Origin: Undaria pinnatifida
Lineage: Eukaryota; Sar; Phaeophyceae; Laminariales; Alariaceae
Direction of reading: 5' to 3'
NCBI GenBank assembly: GCA_012845835.1
Contig: JABAKD010000021.1
Span: forward strand, 4,960,706 to 5,024,705
DNA length: 64,000 nucleotides
How positions within the stretch are numbered: the first letter of the stretch is position 1; every line of letters begins with the position of its first letter. Positions 29,466 to 39,593 of this stretch are shown here, piece by piece. The notes under the pieces are model-generated. The model was not told the origin of the DNA, made no database searches, and worked only from the letters and a program-made list of their open reading frames with translations. Position numbers and translations under genes: made by a program.

Positions 29466-30628
29466 TGTGGCGTCGACGGCAGGACAGAAAAGAAAAAGAA
29501 AAAAACGCCAAAAGCACTGTCTTGGGTGGGCTCGTGCCCCACACCGAAAGCACTGCTTTGGGTGGACTCGAACCCCTCGCCGAAAGCACTGTCTTGGGTG
29601 GGCTCGTGCCCCGCACTGAACATGCTGCCTTGGGTGGGCTCCCTCTCACCTCTACCGCGTGTCACGATTTTCGCACACACGAGCCACGTATAAGGATTGA
29701 CGGCCTTTCTGCTTCCCCGGGGAGATTCGTCGCTCGTGTTTCTGCCTCCGTCGCCACTACCGAAGGCTGTACCGGCCGCGGGTCGATTTCACCTGCCGCC
29801 GACACTGTTTTCGCTTCGGTTTTTGCCATACCCATCGAGGGCGGCACGGGCTCCGCAGAAGCCCTGGCTGCAGCGATGCCCATCGCACAGCCGACTTATC
29901 TATCCCGGAGTTCTTTACAGGACACGGCCCCCGCCGCGACCACCGGTTCGACTGTGTCCGTCTCCGCCATGCTTGGCACTCCAGCCCCTCCGTCGTCGAC
30001 GACGCGCCTACTAACAGCAACAACAACAGGTAATGCACCCCCATGCACCCCCGCTGTAGATTATGGATTCGGGCTCGGCGGGGCCCCTCGGCCATCTTCC
30101 AGACGAGGTACAACCCCGCCGGGAGTCCCACGGCCGCGGCCGACCCCGTCGACCGCCGCGACCCCTGCTCTTGCCGACTCGCCGGTCCGCACGGTGCCAC
30201 TACCGTCCGACCGCGACCACGCAGAGCCTATACGGGAACTCCTCTCTTACGGCTCACGCCTTCTCCTGGTGACACGCCGACTGCATATACAAGGTCGGAT
30301 GCCCTCGGCGACGCTGCTGAGTTGCGGTTCGCGGATTCCGTCGCGCGTTATTCACATGCCGATTGGAAGCGCGAACAACACGCAGAGCCGACGTGCCACG
30401 CCACGATACGTTACATCTCTACCGGCCGGCCGTCGGCCCTGCCACCCGACTTCTTGGCATGCTCCCCCTCGGCCAAGCGTCCCTCCCTCTCACACATCCA
30501 GGAGCTGGCGGGTAAGGGTCGACTACATACAACCGACGACGACATCGTCCTACTCGTCCGTAACACGACACTCCCGCCAACAAGCTCTGACAAACCGAAG
30601 TTTGTGGGGCGAGCTGCTTGCTTGCTAA
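29465..30628 (+). CDS. Gypsy ORF1, low-complexity, gag position
   Basis: 387 codons rich in Ala, Pro, Ser and Thr. The first ATG overlaps the last base of the 5' LTR. Residues 18-60 consist of a 36-bp tandem repeat (about 3.3 copies, 29519-29640) encoding variants of VLGGLVPHTES. No zinc knuckle or capsid motif was seen. The pol frame is offset by -1 and overlaps the second half, so only about the first 180-260 codons are likely to be used in this frame. Gag identity rests on position only. Confidence 0.4.
   Translation: MWRRRQDRKEKEKNAKSTVLGGLVPHTESTALGGLEPLAESTVLGGLVPRTEHAALGGLPLTSTACHDFRTHEPRIRIDGLSASPGRFVARVSASVATTEGCTGRGSISPAADTVFASVFAIPIEGGTGSAEALAAAMPIAQPTYLSRSSLQDTAPAATTGSTVSVSAMLGTPAPPSSTTRLLTATTTGNAPPCTPAVDYGFGLGGAPRPSSRRGTTPPGVPRPRPTPSTAATPALADSPVRTVPLPSDRDHAEPIRELLSYGSRLLLVTRRLHIQGRMPSATLLSCGSRIPSRVIHMPIGSANNTQSRRATPRYVTSLPAGRRPCHPTSWHAPPRPSVPPSHTSRSWRVRVDYIQPTTTSSYSSVTRHSRQQALTNRSLWGELLAC
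29468..29485 (+). promoter_or_regulatory. Primer-binding site, tRNA-Ser-like
   Basis: TGGCGTCGACGGCAGGAC begins two bases after the LTR. Its complement ends in CCA and has the T-stem CCTGC seen in eukaryotic tRNA-Ser 3' ends. The identical 18 bases follow the TRIM 5' LTR at 40336. Confidence 0.75.
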
Positions 30629-30753
30629 ACGACGAGCCAGTTCGCATCTACGTTCCCCTGCTCATGCGCCCTTGGATCATGCAAGCTTGTCACTCGACGG
30701 CCTCCTGCCACCTTGGCACCACGCGCACGTTGCGCATGCTGGAGCGTTTTTAG
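30043..30753 (+). pseudogene. Gypsy pol part 1: linker and integrase zinc domain
   Basis: The frame reads through a region typical of the RNase H to integrase linker (DWKREQ, YISTGRP) and the first half of the HHCC zinc domain (ACHSTASCHLG). It ends at TAG 30751-30753, where most Gypsy integrases have an aromatic residue before WW. The next 13 codons and the rest of pol continue in the same frame, so the TAG is a single in-frame nonsense codon. Confidence 0.7.
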
Positions 30754-30765
30754 TGGTGGATTGGC

Positions 30766-32553
30766 ATGAGTCTGTGCACCCGGTGGTGGCTTCGCCACTG
30801 CTTGAAGTGCCAAGCGCGGAAAACCCCACCGCTAACTGTCCGCTGGCCCATCATCACAATGCCTCTGCCGGAAGGTCCAGGTATCGCCGTCAGTGTTGAC
30901 TACTTCGGCCCCCTTCCGGTCACACCACGAGGCAACACCTTCATCCTGCTGTTCACCGATCGCTTCAGTCGTCGGGCCGACATGTTCCCCGTCACTGCCG
31001 CTGAGTTCACCGCGGAGGGTACAGCCAATATCCTGGTGAACCAATACATCCCCTTGTGGGGGTGCCCGCGCACCATACTCTCGGACAACGGACTGCAGTT
31101 CTGCTCCAAGCTTTCACAAGCTGTATATCAGCTGTTAGGTGTACACAAGCTTGCTACAAGCTCACACCATCCCAACTGTAACGGGGGCGTTGAGCGGTTA
31201 AATCACACTATGGCACAAATGCTGGCTGTGGTCGTCAACGAGCGACAAGACGACTGGGATTTGCATCTGCCCCACGTCGAATTCGCTTACAACAACTCTG
31301 TCAGCGCGGCGACGGGTTTGGCGCCCAACGAGGTCCACATGGGCAGACTCCCACGGCTCCCCCTGACGATTTTTGACCGCAAAGGTGTCGTCGGACACCA
31401 GAGTCTGGCCCGTGACCACCTGGCCTATTGCGATTTGGCCACCGACCGGCAAAAGCGCGCGAACGACATTGTCCGCGCACACCACGCCCTCACCGTTTCC
31501 CGTGTTAACCGCAGAAACTCCGCCCTCGCCGACGCGCTGCGTCCAGCACCTAACTTCACTGTGGGTGGTTGGGCATGGGTATACAATTCTGCCTCTACCA
31601 TCCGCCAGGGTGTGAAGGCGAATACCGACGCCAAGGTACTCAAGGCCAAACTCGCGCTTAACTGGACGGGCCCATACAAGGTCCTGGCCGTCGGTCCCTG
31701 CTCCGCCGCCGAGACCCCGGACGGCTCGCCGCTCGGGAGCAACCTCCTTTATTTGGACCTCCCTTCCGACCTGCCTGGTTCGGACGCTCGTCGGCGTGTG
31801 GCCATCGAGCGCTGCAAACCCTGTGCCAACCCCCACGACAGCGGGGACATGCCCAAATACCTACCGGCGGGGCTGACACAGTATGTGCTCAACAAATTTT
31901 CCAAGAAGTTCCCGCCGTACCACGTCACTCAAGACGACGTTTCGACTCCCCTTCAACGGCTGGAGGTGGAGCAGATCACTGGTCATCAGTCGGTACGGGG
32001 GCGAGGTGGCGTCATCGCGGTGCTATACAAGACGCATTGGGCGGGACTCTCCAAACCGTCCTGGGAGCGGGAAATGGACCTCCACCTCTCCCGCTCCCAC
32101 ATCTTGCGTTATTGGGCCGGAACCCCGGACCAGCACCTCCAAACCAACCGCCTTTACCGCCGAATGCGGATCGGGGCGGCACAGCGTGAGCTCTCCCGCA
32201 ACAACGGGGAACGTTTCCTAGCGCCGGGCTACGCCTGTGTTCCCCGCACCGATTGGCTCCGTCGCTACCACGACACAGTACTCCCTAAGGGAGCACACTT
32301 TTGGTACAAGGGAGACGATGGTTTATGGTGGCTAGGAAAAATCAGCGCGAGCACTACCGAGGACAAGGTATACCTGGTCCGCTTTCTGGGCGACCCGGGA
32401 CCGATTAAACTCCCTCTTCCCCCAGCGCGCTACACGACTTCAACGGGAGCCGTACGAGGCTCTTGGTGCTTGCAAGTTGACATCGCCAGTGCGTTTCCTC
32501 GGGAAATCCAACGTAACCTAGACGAATCTCGAGGCGCGGCCGTGGCCAGTTGA
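30766..32553 (+). CDS. Gypsy pol part 2: integrase, chromodomain, Tudor-like domain
   Basis: 595 codons from the first ATG after the TAG. Zinc residues complete in HCLKCQ. The catalytic triad is D45 (VDYFGP), D107 (SDNG) and E143 (GGVERLN), with correct 35-residue spacing. A GPY-like region follows (NWTGPYKVL). The chromodomain is at about 394-450 (LQRLEVEQITGH ... YKTHWAG ... SWERE). A module at about 508-560 (GAHFWYKGDDGLWWLGKIS ... VYLVRFLGDPGPIKL) has the pattern of Tudor/Agenet or PWWP-type chromatin readers. A chromodomain tail is known to target chromoviruses to heterochromatin. The second module is unusual. Confidence 0.85.
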   Translation: MSLCTRWWLRHCLKCQARKTPPLTVRWPIITMPLPEGPGIAVSVDYFGPLPVTPRGNTFILLFTDRFSRRADMFPVTAAEFTAEGTANILVNQYIPLWGCPRTILSDNGLQFCSKLSQAVYQLLGVHKLATSSHHPNCNGGVERLNHTMAQMLAVVVNERQDDWDLHLPHVEFAYNNSVSAATGLAPNEVHMGRLPRLPLTIFDRKGVVGHQSLARDHLAYCDLATDRQKRANDIVRAHHALTVSRVNRRNSALADALRPAPNFTVGGWAWVYNSASTIRQGVKANTDAKVLKAKLALNWTGPYKVLAVGPCSAAETPDGSPLGSNLLYLDLPSDLPGSDARRRVAIERCKPCANPHDSGDMPKYLPAGLTQYVLNKFSKKFPPYHVTQDDVSTPLQRLEVEQITGHQSVRGRGGVIAVLYKTHWAGLSKPSWEREMDLHLSRSHILRYWAGTPDQHLQTNRLYRRMRIGAAQRELSRNNGERFLAPGYACVPRTDWLRRYHDTVLPKGAHFWYKGDDGLWWLGKISASTTEDKVYLVRFLGDPGPIKLPLPPARYTTSTGAVRGSWCLQVDIASAFPREIQRNLDESRGAAVAS

Positions 32554-33422
32554 CTTCCAAGCCACCACCGCTTCTCGATAGTTCTTCATTTTTTTGAGGT
32601 ATGAGTTTTGCGTCTTTATCTTTGGGTCGTTCGTAGTGTCCTGAGGGTCTTCATCGAGTTTTGGGGCGGTTCTTTCCATTTTTTTTTTTTTTTTTTTCTG
32701 TCCTGCCGAACCCCCTGCTCAGTGCCGGGTCAGGGTTCGGGTAAAACGCCGCTATCTGAGGCGCAGGGCTGTCGCCTTTTTGTCATTGTTCAATTTCGCC
32801 CTGCCGACGCCCTCCTCAGCCCAGAGCCGGGGGGCGACCAGTGTACGGGTCTGTGTGTCTTCTTTTATGTTTTGTGTGTTGTATTTGTTCTGCTTTGTTT
32901 TTTTTTCGTCTAAACACTTCCTCCCCTAGCGGGGCTGTAGGTGTTGACACCTTCCATCCCGGGTATTCGTCGTTTCCTCGTCTAACCCCCCGCCTTGCCG
33001 ATGGCCCGCGGGAGGTTTTTCGCATGACTTCTCCCTTGTGTTAGCGCCTGTGTTCCCCTACATATCGACGAGGGCTCGCCTCGCCATAGTACCTTTTCTG
33101 TGGTTGGTTTACCGTAGAGCTTTTCCTGCCCCCCCCGCCACACCGGCGGCATGCGGCAGGTTCTAGAGCCTTTTCTGCCCCCCCCGCCACACCGGCGGCA
33201 TACGGCAGGTTTTTGATGGGTGACTATTGCCTTGCTGTAGGGTCTGCTTTTCTTTCTACTGCTTTTCTTCGCGTGTTCCTGGCTCCATAGCCAGACGGTT
33301 AGAGGTGTGGGAGTGGGGTTTGAGGAGCCGCATCTTCGACTCATGGTCTAGTTCGTAGAACCGGAGTTTCCCCGAATCTCCCATATTTCTGCATATATAT
33401 GTGACTCATCAGGGTAGGCTAG
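32554..33422 (+). other. Gypsy 3' untranslated region
   Basis: 870 bp with T-runs and two tandem copies (about 33122-33165 and 33172-33213) of CCGCCACACCGGCGGCAT with a C-run before it. Just before the LTR, GCCGCATCTTCGA and CATCAGGGTAGGCTAG resemble the 3' end of the other Gypsy family at 39040-39076. Confidence 0.7.
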
Positions 33423-33691
33423 TGTTAAGATACGGCCTCGAAAGACCTGTAGGTATCCGAATTTAAGATCATTTGGATGGGTTTCGTATGATAAGGTTGG
33501 CGGTTTATGTTCGGGGAAGTTAGGAATTAGATCGGAGGCACGCGCCTCCGATCTCAGAAGCTATCCCGGGCTCTGGTGGAAACGAATAAAGCTACATCTC
33601 TACGAAGGAACGAAAGTGAGTACTCTCCGAGGACCTGCTCAATTGGCAGACCTGCAGGGGGCACTCTGTGTCCCCCACCTTTAATTTCACA
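33423..33691 (+). repeat. Gypsy 3' LTR
   Basis: 269 bp. It differs from the 5' LTR at three positions, all G/A (or A/G) transitions. It ends AATTTCACA and is followed by the TGTA duplication. Confidence 0.95.
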
Positions 33692-33695
33692 TGTA

Positions 33696-34500
33696 CTCGA
33701 TATAGGCGTGCCCACGACCGATGTGTTGTTGAGAAAATTCACACACAACGCCATTTAGTCTTGACGAACAGACAAAACTTTTACACAGTATGATATGTAT
33801 GATTTCGAGAAGAGCGTCATAATTCGAACTCCAGCTTACTAGGGACCGCCAGGAAGCGAAAAGGGGCACGTGTGGCGTGGGATGCGGCACGTATTGAGAA
33901 CGAGGGAGCAAGAGGAGGACAATAACACGTACGTGACATATGCTATGTGTTACGGTTCTGTGACAGTTTCAAGAGTTGCTATGACAGAGGCGTTTTCGTG
34001 ATAGTAGGGGCCGCGATATTTACGTCCCCTCCCTAAGTCGGGTGTGGCTGCCCCACCCGGACACTTCACTGCTTCCCTTTTTACCCACTTCACTTTTTCA
34101 ACCAAGCATCAACCATATTCTCACAATTCCTTGGGTCCACGTTCATAAACCTTCGGATCAGCAATCAAGTTACCTTTTTCACACTACCTTCTCGGGAAGC
34201 TTCCCATCTTGAGCACTTGCACAAGGGACTTGCTCTCTTTCTCCGAGGAACGCTCAAGCGCCTTCTGAACTCGGTCGTATCGGGCCTTCGGAGGTCAGTC
34301 ATTATGAATACCTGGGGCGTGCCACATATATGGCCTTTGTGTGGACCTTGCGATGCTAGTAGGCTAGATACCCTCGTCTTCTTCGCCATGCATATCCTCG
34401 CATGTCTCATCCTGAGTGCACCCTGACCTCCCTTCGGAGGCTTCGATTCGTGACATGGTGTCCAATCCGAGAATCGAACTCGGGTTTTTTCGATTCGTGA
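33696..34500. other. No gene; tRNA-like antisense fragment at the end
   Basis: 34456-34484 is the reverse complement of a tRNA 3' part: a perfect T-arm (CCGAG / CTCGG around TTCGATT) followed by an acceptor-like ATTGGACA and CCA. No 5' half is present. TTCGATTCGTGACA lies on both sides. It could be a tRNA-derived repeat or an unusually long PBS. Confidence 0.35.
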
Positions 34501-34969
34501 CATATGTCATAAAAAACAACTCGCCGCCGTAAAGAGAGGATACGGCACGCGCACGCACATGGTCCTACCTTTAGCGTTTTTCCCTCCGCACGTTGTCTGC
34601 TGTCTGCCATCTGCGATCTTCGCAAAAAAAACAGAAAAAATACTCGTTAAAGAACTGCCTCTGTGGACGTACATGTACAAGGATGGGTTGGTATCTAAAT
34701 TGTTACTATTAATTACTACACAGGTCCCTATGTTTCCGCATCGATGGACACGCGCACCCAGAGCGGCAGCAAAGCAGAAACGTGCGGTATGGTGGGGTGA
34801 CAAATTATGACAGGCTCCGACATAAGCAACTCGCCGCAGCATACAAGTAGCGAGGACACGCCAAGCGCACATAAATAGTGTTACCTACTGCTGATGCTGT
34901 GCAGCAGGGTTGTCGCGTTGTGCTCTTCACATGTTATCTGTTGTCTATCATCTGCGAACGTACATTATA

Positions 34970-35172
34970 AATCCAAAATTCCGCACCTAAAAAAGTAAAA
35001 ATAATGACACCAATCAATGTAGACTAGTGGAGAAAAACATTTGTTTATAAAAGAAAAGGACCCCTCCCAAAAAAAAAATCACCCACATCGTAGCATAGTA
35101 CAAGTACCAACAAGCAGATTTAAAATATGAGTACTGACTTGAAATTCGTCGAACTCACACCTGACGTCCTGA
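34970..35172 (-). repeat. TTTGCAAGCTG-family copy, minus
   Basis: Order as in 39594-39860 reversed: AATTCCGCACCTAAA, GGACCCCTCCCAAA, AAGTACCAACAAGCAG, GAAATTCGTCGAACTCA and TGACGTCC. Confidence 0.65.
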
Positions 35173-35284
35173 AAGTATATACGTACATGTATTTAAATAT
35201 TGGAGTGACAGCGTATCAATTTGGAACCGTGGGTTCGTGTCCCACAGAGTTTTTATTCTTTTTGGGGTGGGAGTAGCTGACTTT

Positions 35285-35670
35285 AATTCTCGAATGCTGT
35301 AATAAGAGCAACATATAGATAACTAATACTCCGGAGTAATATTCTGCATTCGTACTCTTCCCGATATTAAAGCCGGGGGGAGAAAAAACAAGATAAACCG
35401 CCTATCATACATTTGATAGAGCAGTATAGTGGAAACTACAGCAGAAATAAAATTATGAAATAGATGTGATGTTTCACCTAGCTCAAAATTCCCCACCTAA
35501 AGTATAAATACCAACACTTACGATTATAATAGTCTAGTGGACAAAAAATAAAGCACCTCCCAAATAAAAAATCACTCATTCATATAGTATATTACGAGTA
35601 CCAACAACGCAGCTTGCAAAGATGAGTATTGACCTGAAATTCGTCGAACTCACGGCTGACGTCCTTGGAC
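35285..35670 (-). repeat. TTTGCAAGCTG-family long copy, minus
   Basis: The reverse complement of 39594-40065 over most of its length, including CTCTTCCCGATATTAAAGC, AGCTCAAAATTCCCCACCT and GCAGCTTGCAAAGATGAGTA. It shows that the family is at least 400 bp long. Confidence 0.75.
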
Positions 35671-35789
35671 ATTAGTTATAAAATAGTGTTGCCTACCGCT
35701 GCTGCTGTGGGGTAGAGTTGTAGCGTTGTCCTCTCTTGGTATGGTACGATATCATATACGAAGCACACCAGCATGAACATGAATATAAA

Positions 35790-35824
35790 AATCGTTTGAG
35801 TACTAATATGGTATTCAAACGATT
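35790..35824. repeat. Inverted repeat AATCGTTTGA / TCAAACGATT
   Basis: 10-bp perfect arms around 15 bp. A second version with 9-bp arms and a longer loop lies at 36108-36145 in the tandem copy of the segment. Arms are kept while the loop differs. Confidence 0.75.
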
Positions 35825-38780
35825 CTTACACTTTATTTACGCCGACATGTCACTTGACACTTGGTAGAAGCAGCAGTAGCAGCAGCAGCGAGAGGTAGTG
35901 GCGTATAGTCGGGTAGAGCATCGCAGGCTTGCGTTGTGCTCTCCGCATGTTGTCTGCTGTTTGTCATCTGCTATCTTACATAAATATAAATGGTGTTGCC
36001 TACCGCTGCTGCAGTGCGGCAGAGTTAGTTGTAGCGTTGTGCTCTCTTGGTGTGATACGATAACACATAAGAAGCGCACCAACATGAACATGAATAATTC
36101 AAGAAGAATCGTTTGAGTACTATTAATAATGTGATATTCAAACGATCCTTACACTTTGCACCGGCATGTCACTTGACAGAAGCAGCGGAAGCAGCAACAG
36201 CGAGAGGTAGTGGCGTATAGACGGGTAGAGCATCGCAGGCTCCGATCGAAGTAATCACCTACTACAACAGCAGCCGCACGCGCATAGAGTTGCAGGCTGC
36301 TGCTGTTAGGGGGCTGGACTGCTGCTGGGCGGCAGGATCGTAGCGTGGTGCTCTATGCAAAAATAGGGAAATGTGCGTGTACCCTTTACGTGCGGAAAAA
36401 CACCGGTTTGCATCCAAATCTTACCTGCGTACGCGGGGATAGGGGATTCAGAAACTCAATCCCCGGGGATGTTGCGGAAACCCGGGGATTTGCCTTTCGT
36501 GTGCCCAAGGCCAAAAGTTTATAAAGTTATAAAAGGCTTGCCGCGCGCGACACACTGCACGGATCGCGTCCAAACCTCCGGCATTGTGCCCACTCCATCC
36601 GACGTTTCGGACAAAGGTGCGAGCACGAAGAGATGTGCCCGAAGAAGAGAACAAAAATGGCAATTGTACATATATACAAGGTTCCCCTCCGGGAGGTGCC
36701 TAAGGGAGTGGCGCAAGAACGAAACCCAAACATCCAACATCTGACTGTCTGTGGGCAAATAAGATGCACCTGGTGGTAGTAAAAACTATGTTCTTGTCCG
36801 AAGCTCGAGAAGCGGAGTGTGGGGAGGCGCCCTCCCGGGTACGGTTCGCTCTCTCGCCGTCGTGGTGGAGAACCGTAAATAAGTGGTGATCCCATCAGTA
36901 CGTACGTGTCCAGCGCCAGTACTCGTACGATGGGAACTTTTTATACGGGCGACTCTTATGCACTAATTTTTGCGTGGTAAAAAATAAAAGGACGAATAGG
37001 TGGATTTTCAACCGGCAAAAAAACAAATCAGCAAGTGTTCCGTGGGCCGTCTTTCTATCGTGGTTTTGATGTTTTTTCTTTGTTTCCTGTTTCGTATGGA
37101 AATCAGCAATTTCAGAATAGGTACTCTTCGTGTCTTCTTGTTGAGCTAGATATTAAACTTGACGAGTGATACACGCCAGGATGGGCAATCATCCCCCTTC
37201 ACCGCCCGTTCGTCGCAGAGAGTGCGCGGAATGAGGAACTGTAGGGCTTCTATTGTCGCTGAGACAGAGAAGCCCTTCCTCATGGAGCATCAGTGCCTAT
37301 ATTATCCACTGCTGTTTGCTTCTTAGATTCAAGAAAAAATACGCTGGATTGTTTAGATCGTTGCCCGATTCAAAATCGTCCCCTCGTGGAGACGAAAGTA
37401 ACTCGCCTCAGCATAGCGAGGACTCGCCAAGCGCACATACATGATGTGTCCCACTACTGCTGCTGTGCGGCAAGGTTGTACACGTAGCGTCGTGCTGTCC
37501 TCATGTTGTCTGGTCCCTGTCATCTGTGGTGTGAGTAAAATCTCCGACCCATAACATTAACCCTATGTTATGCACGTAAAAACACTCTGCCTACTTGGAA
37601 GTAAATGTAAGGATGGGTTGGTATATAAGTTATGACCAGAAAGTTTCCATGTTACCACCCGAATTGGCGCGATCTATGGACATGCAATGGAGATGCGCAC
37701 GAAGTGGCAACACAGCGGAAATATGGGGTATGGTGGGGTGACGAATGGCACGCTCCGATCAAAGAATCAGCTACTACAACAGCAGTCACACGCGCATAGA
37801 GTTGCAGGCTTTTGATGCTCGGGGGCTGGACCGCTGCTGGGCGGCAGGATCGTAGCGTGGTGCCATCAGCGCCTATATCCACTGCTGTTTGCTTTTCATA
37901 GTCGAGCAAAATTACGCTGGATTGTTTTGATCGTCGTCCGATTCAAAATCGTCCCCTCGTGGAGACGAAAGCAACTCGCCTCAGCATAGCGAGGACTCGC
38001 CACGCGCATGTACATGATGTATCCCACTACTGCTGCTGTGCGGTAGGGTTGTAAACGTCGCGCTGTGCCGTCCTCATGTTTGATACCTGTCATCTGTGGC
38101 GTGAGCCAAAATCTCCGACACAAAACAATACCCCTTTGGTATGCAGTACGGAAACATACTGCCTCTTTGGACGTAAATGTAAGGATGGGTTTGTATATCA
38201 ATTATTATTGAAAGGTTACTATATTACCGACCAAATTGGCGCGATCTATGGACATGCAATTGAGATGCGTCCGAAGCGGCGGCACACCAGAAATATGGGG
38301 TATGGTGGGGTGACAAATGCCACGCTCCGATAAAAAAATCAGCTACTACAACAACAGCCACACGCGTAGTATACAGTTGCAGGCTGCTGCTGCTAGGGGG
38401 CTAGACTGCTGCTGGGCGGCAGGATTAGCGTGGTGTTCTGTGCAAAAAGAGGGAAGGAAACGTGTACCCTCTACGAACAGGAAAGCCCGGTTTGCATCAA
38501 AGTTTTACGTACGTACGCGGGGATAGGGGATGCAGAAACCCAATCCCCGGGGATGTTGCGAAAACCCGGGGATTTGTCTCAAGTGTGCCCAAGGCCAAAA
38601 AAGTTTAAAAGGCTTGCCACGCGCGACACACTGCACGGATCGCGCCCAAACCTCCAGCAACGTGAGCCCGACGGTCGAATTGTGCCCACCCCACCCGACG
38701 TTTGGGACAAAGGTACGAGCACGAAGAGATGTGCCCGAAAGAAAAAAAAAATCACAACTATACATATACATATACATATT

Positions 38781-39593
38781 CGCATCCTTGCGCTCAGTGG
38801 CCGCGCTCTTCGTGTTATCGTAGGCCGGTTGCTACTGGTATACCGCAGGTACATACCCTTTCTCGAGCTCTCATGGTTGTGAGCTCCATCATAGGGTTGT
38901 ATAACTTGCAATGAGGCGTTTAAGCCTCATTATTACAAGGTGTGGGGGAATCTATAGCCTCATTTTCGTTTGTTTCGAATAGCCGCATCTTCGATCCCAT
39001 TTCCAATTCTGGATGTTTTGTTGACATCCTTTGATGGGCAGGTGATCTGCATCTACGACTATTCAGGGTGGGCTAATGTAATAGAGTGTCAGTATATCTG
39101 GCAATAGATTCGGTAAGATAGTCCGCAGAGTCATGGTCTATTGGCCACAAGAAGATTCTCATGAACGGAATATTCTAAGTAGAGCGGATGACCCGTAGAA
39201 ACTAGCTAGCTTATACCGCAAGAGCGTTCTCGGTAACCGAACGTTCTTCCTCTGGACAAGATAGATAGAAGTAAGCGCGTTAGGCGCTCATGGGAATATA
39301 GAACGTCTGGGAGAACGTTCCTTGTACGTTCCATAGGTAACGGTCCGGAAGGGAGCACAGCAGCAATGCTGGGGTGAAGCGAACTCTGTGAGCTTCACGC
39401 CAACCCCGTGCTCTCACTCCTCCTCCTCCTTCTCCTCCTCCTCCTCCTCTTCCTGTCTCCTCGAGCTTGTCATAGCTCAACGCCGATAATGAGAAATCTA
39501 TGAAGAAGAACCGGTGCTGTCTCCAAGCGAAGCTGATACCCCTGCGTCCTTTCCCTCCCACCTTCCGGCACCACGACTCCTTCACAATAAACA
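38781..39593 (+). mobile_element. 3' end of a second Gypsy family (tail plus LTR)
   Basis: Internal tail 38781-39076, then an LTR of 517 bp (39077-39593; TGTAATAGAGTG ... CAATAAACA). The tail ends GACTATTCAGGGTGGGCTAA, alike in order to the 3' tail of the element at 29197. An inverted, diverged copy is at 46189-46975. The LTR contains a CTCCTCCTC tract. Confidence 0.7.

Larger units (their letters stand above)
29197..33691 (+). mobile_element. Ty3/Gypsy-type LTR retrotransposon, young, RT-less
   Basis: 4495 bp, flanked by TGTA (29193-29196 and 33692-33695). LTRs are 269 bp each, with three differences. PBS 29468-29485. Coding order: a low-complexity ORF, a short part of the RNase H-integrase linker, the integrase HHCC and DDE core, a chromodomain, and a Tudor-like module. 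I searched the forward frames for RT motifs (LPQG, YxDD) and saw none. At 3957 bp the internal part is also too short for a full pol. Probably a deletion derivative moved in trans. Confidence 0.9.
34500..38760. repeat. Segmental direct-repeat complex
   Basis: Direct copies: 36263-36665 with 38336-38757; 37286-37550 with 37863-38130; 34660-34812 with 37608-37760 and 38172-38330; 35757-35945 with 36005-36240. Anchors include GGGGATAGGGGAT, CCCGGGGATTTG and GCGCGACACACTGCACGGAT. Short frames in the copies (for example AETQSPGMLRKPGDL) do not stay intact, so I call no gene. Confidence 0.7.

Noticed and set aside
34447-34510. tRNA gene on the minus strand
   Set aside because: The T-arm and acceptor 3' side are perfect, but no matching 5' acceptor, D-arm or anticodon arm exists within 75 nt.
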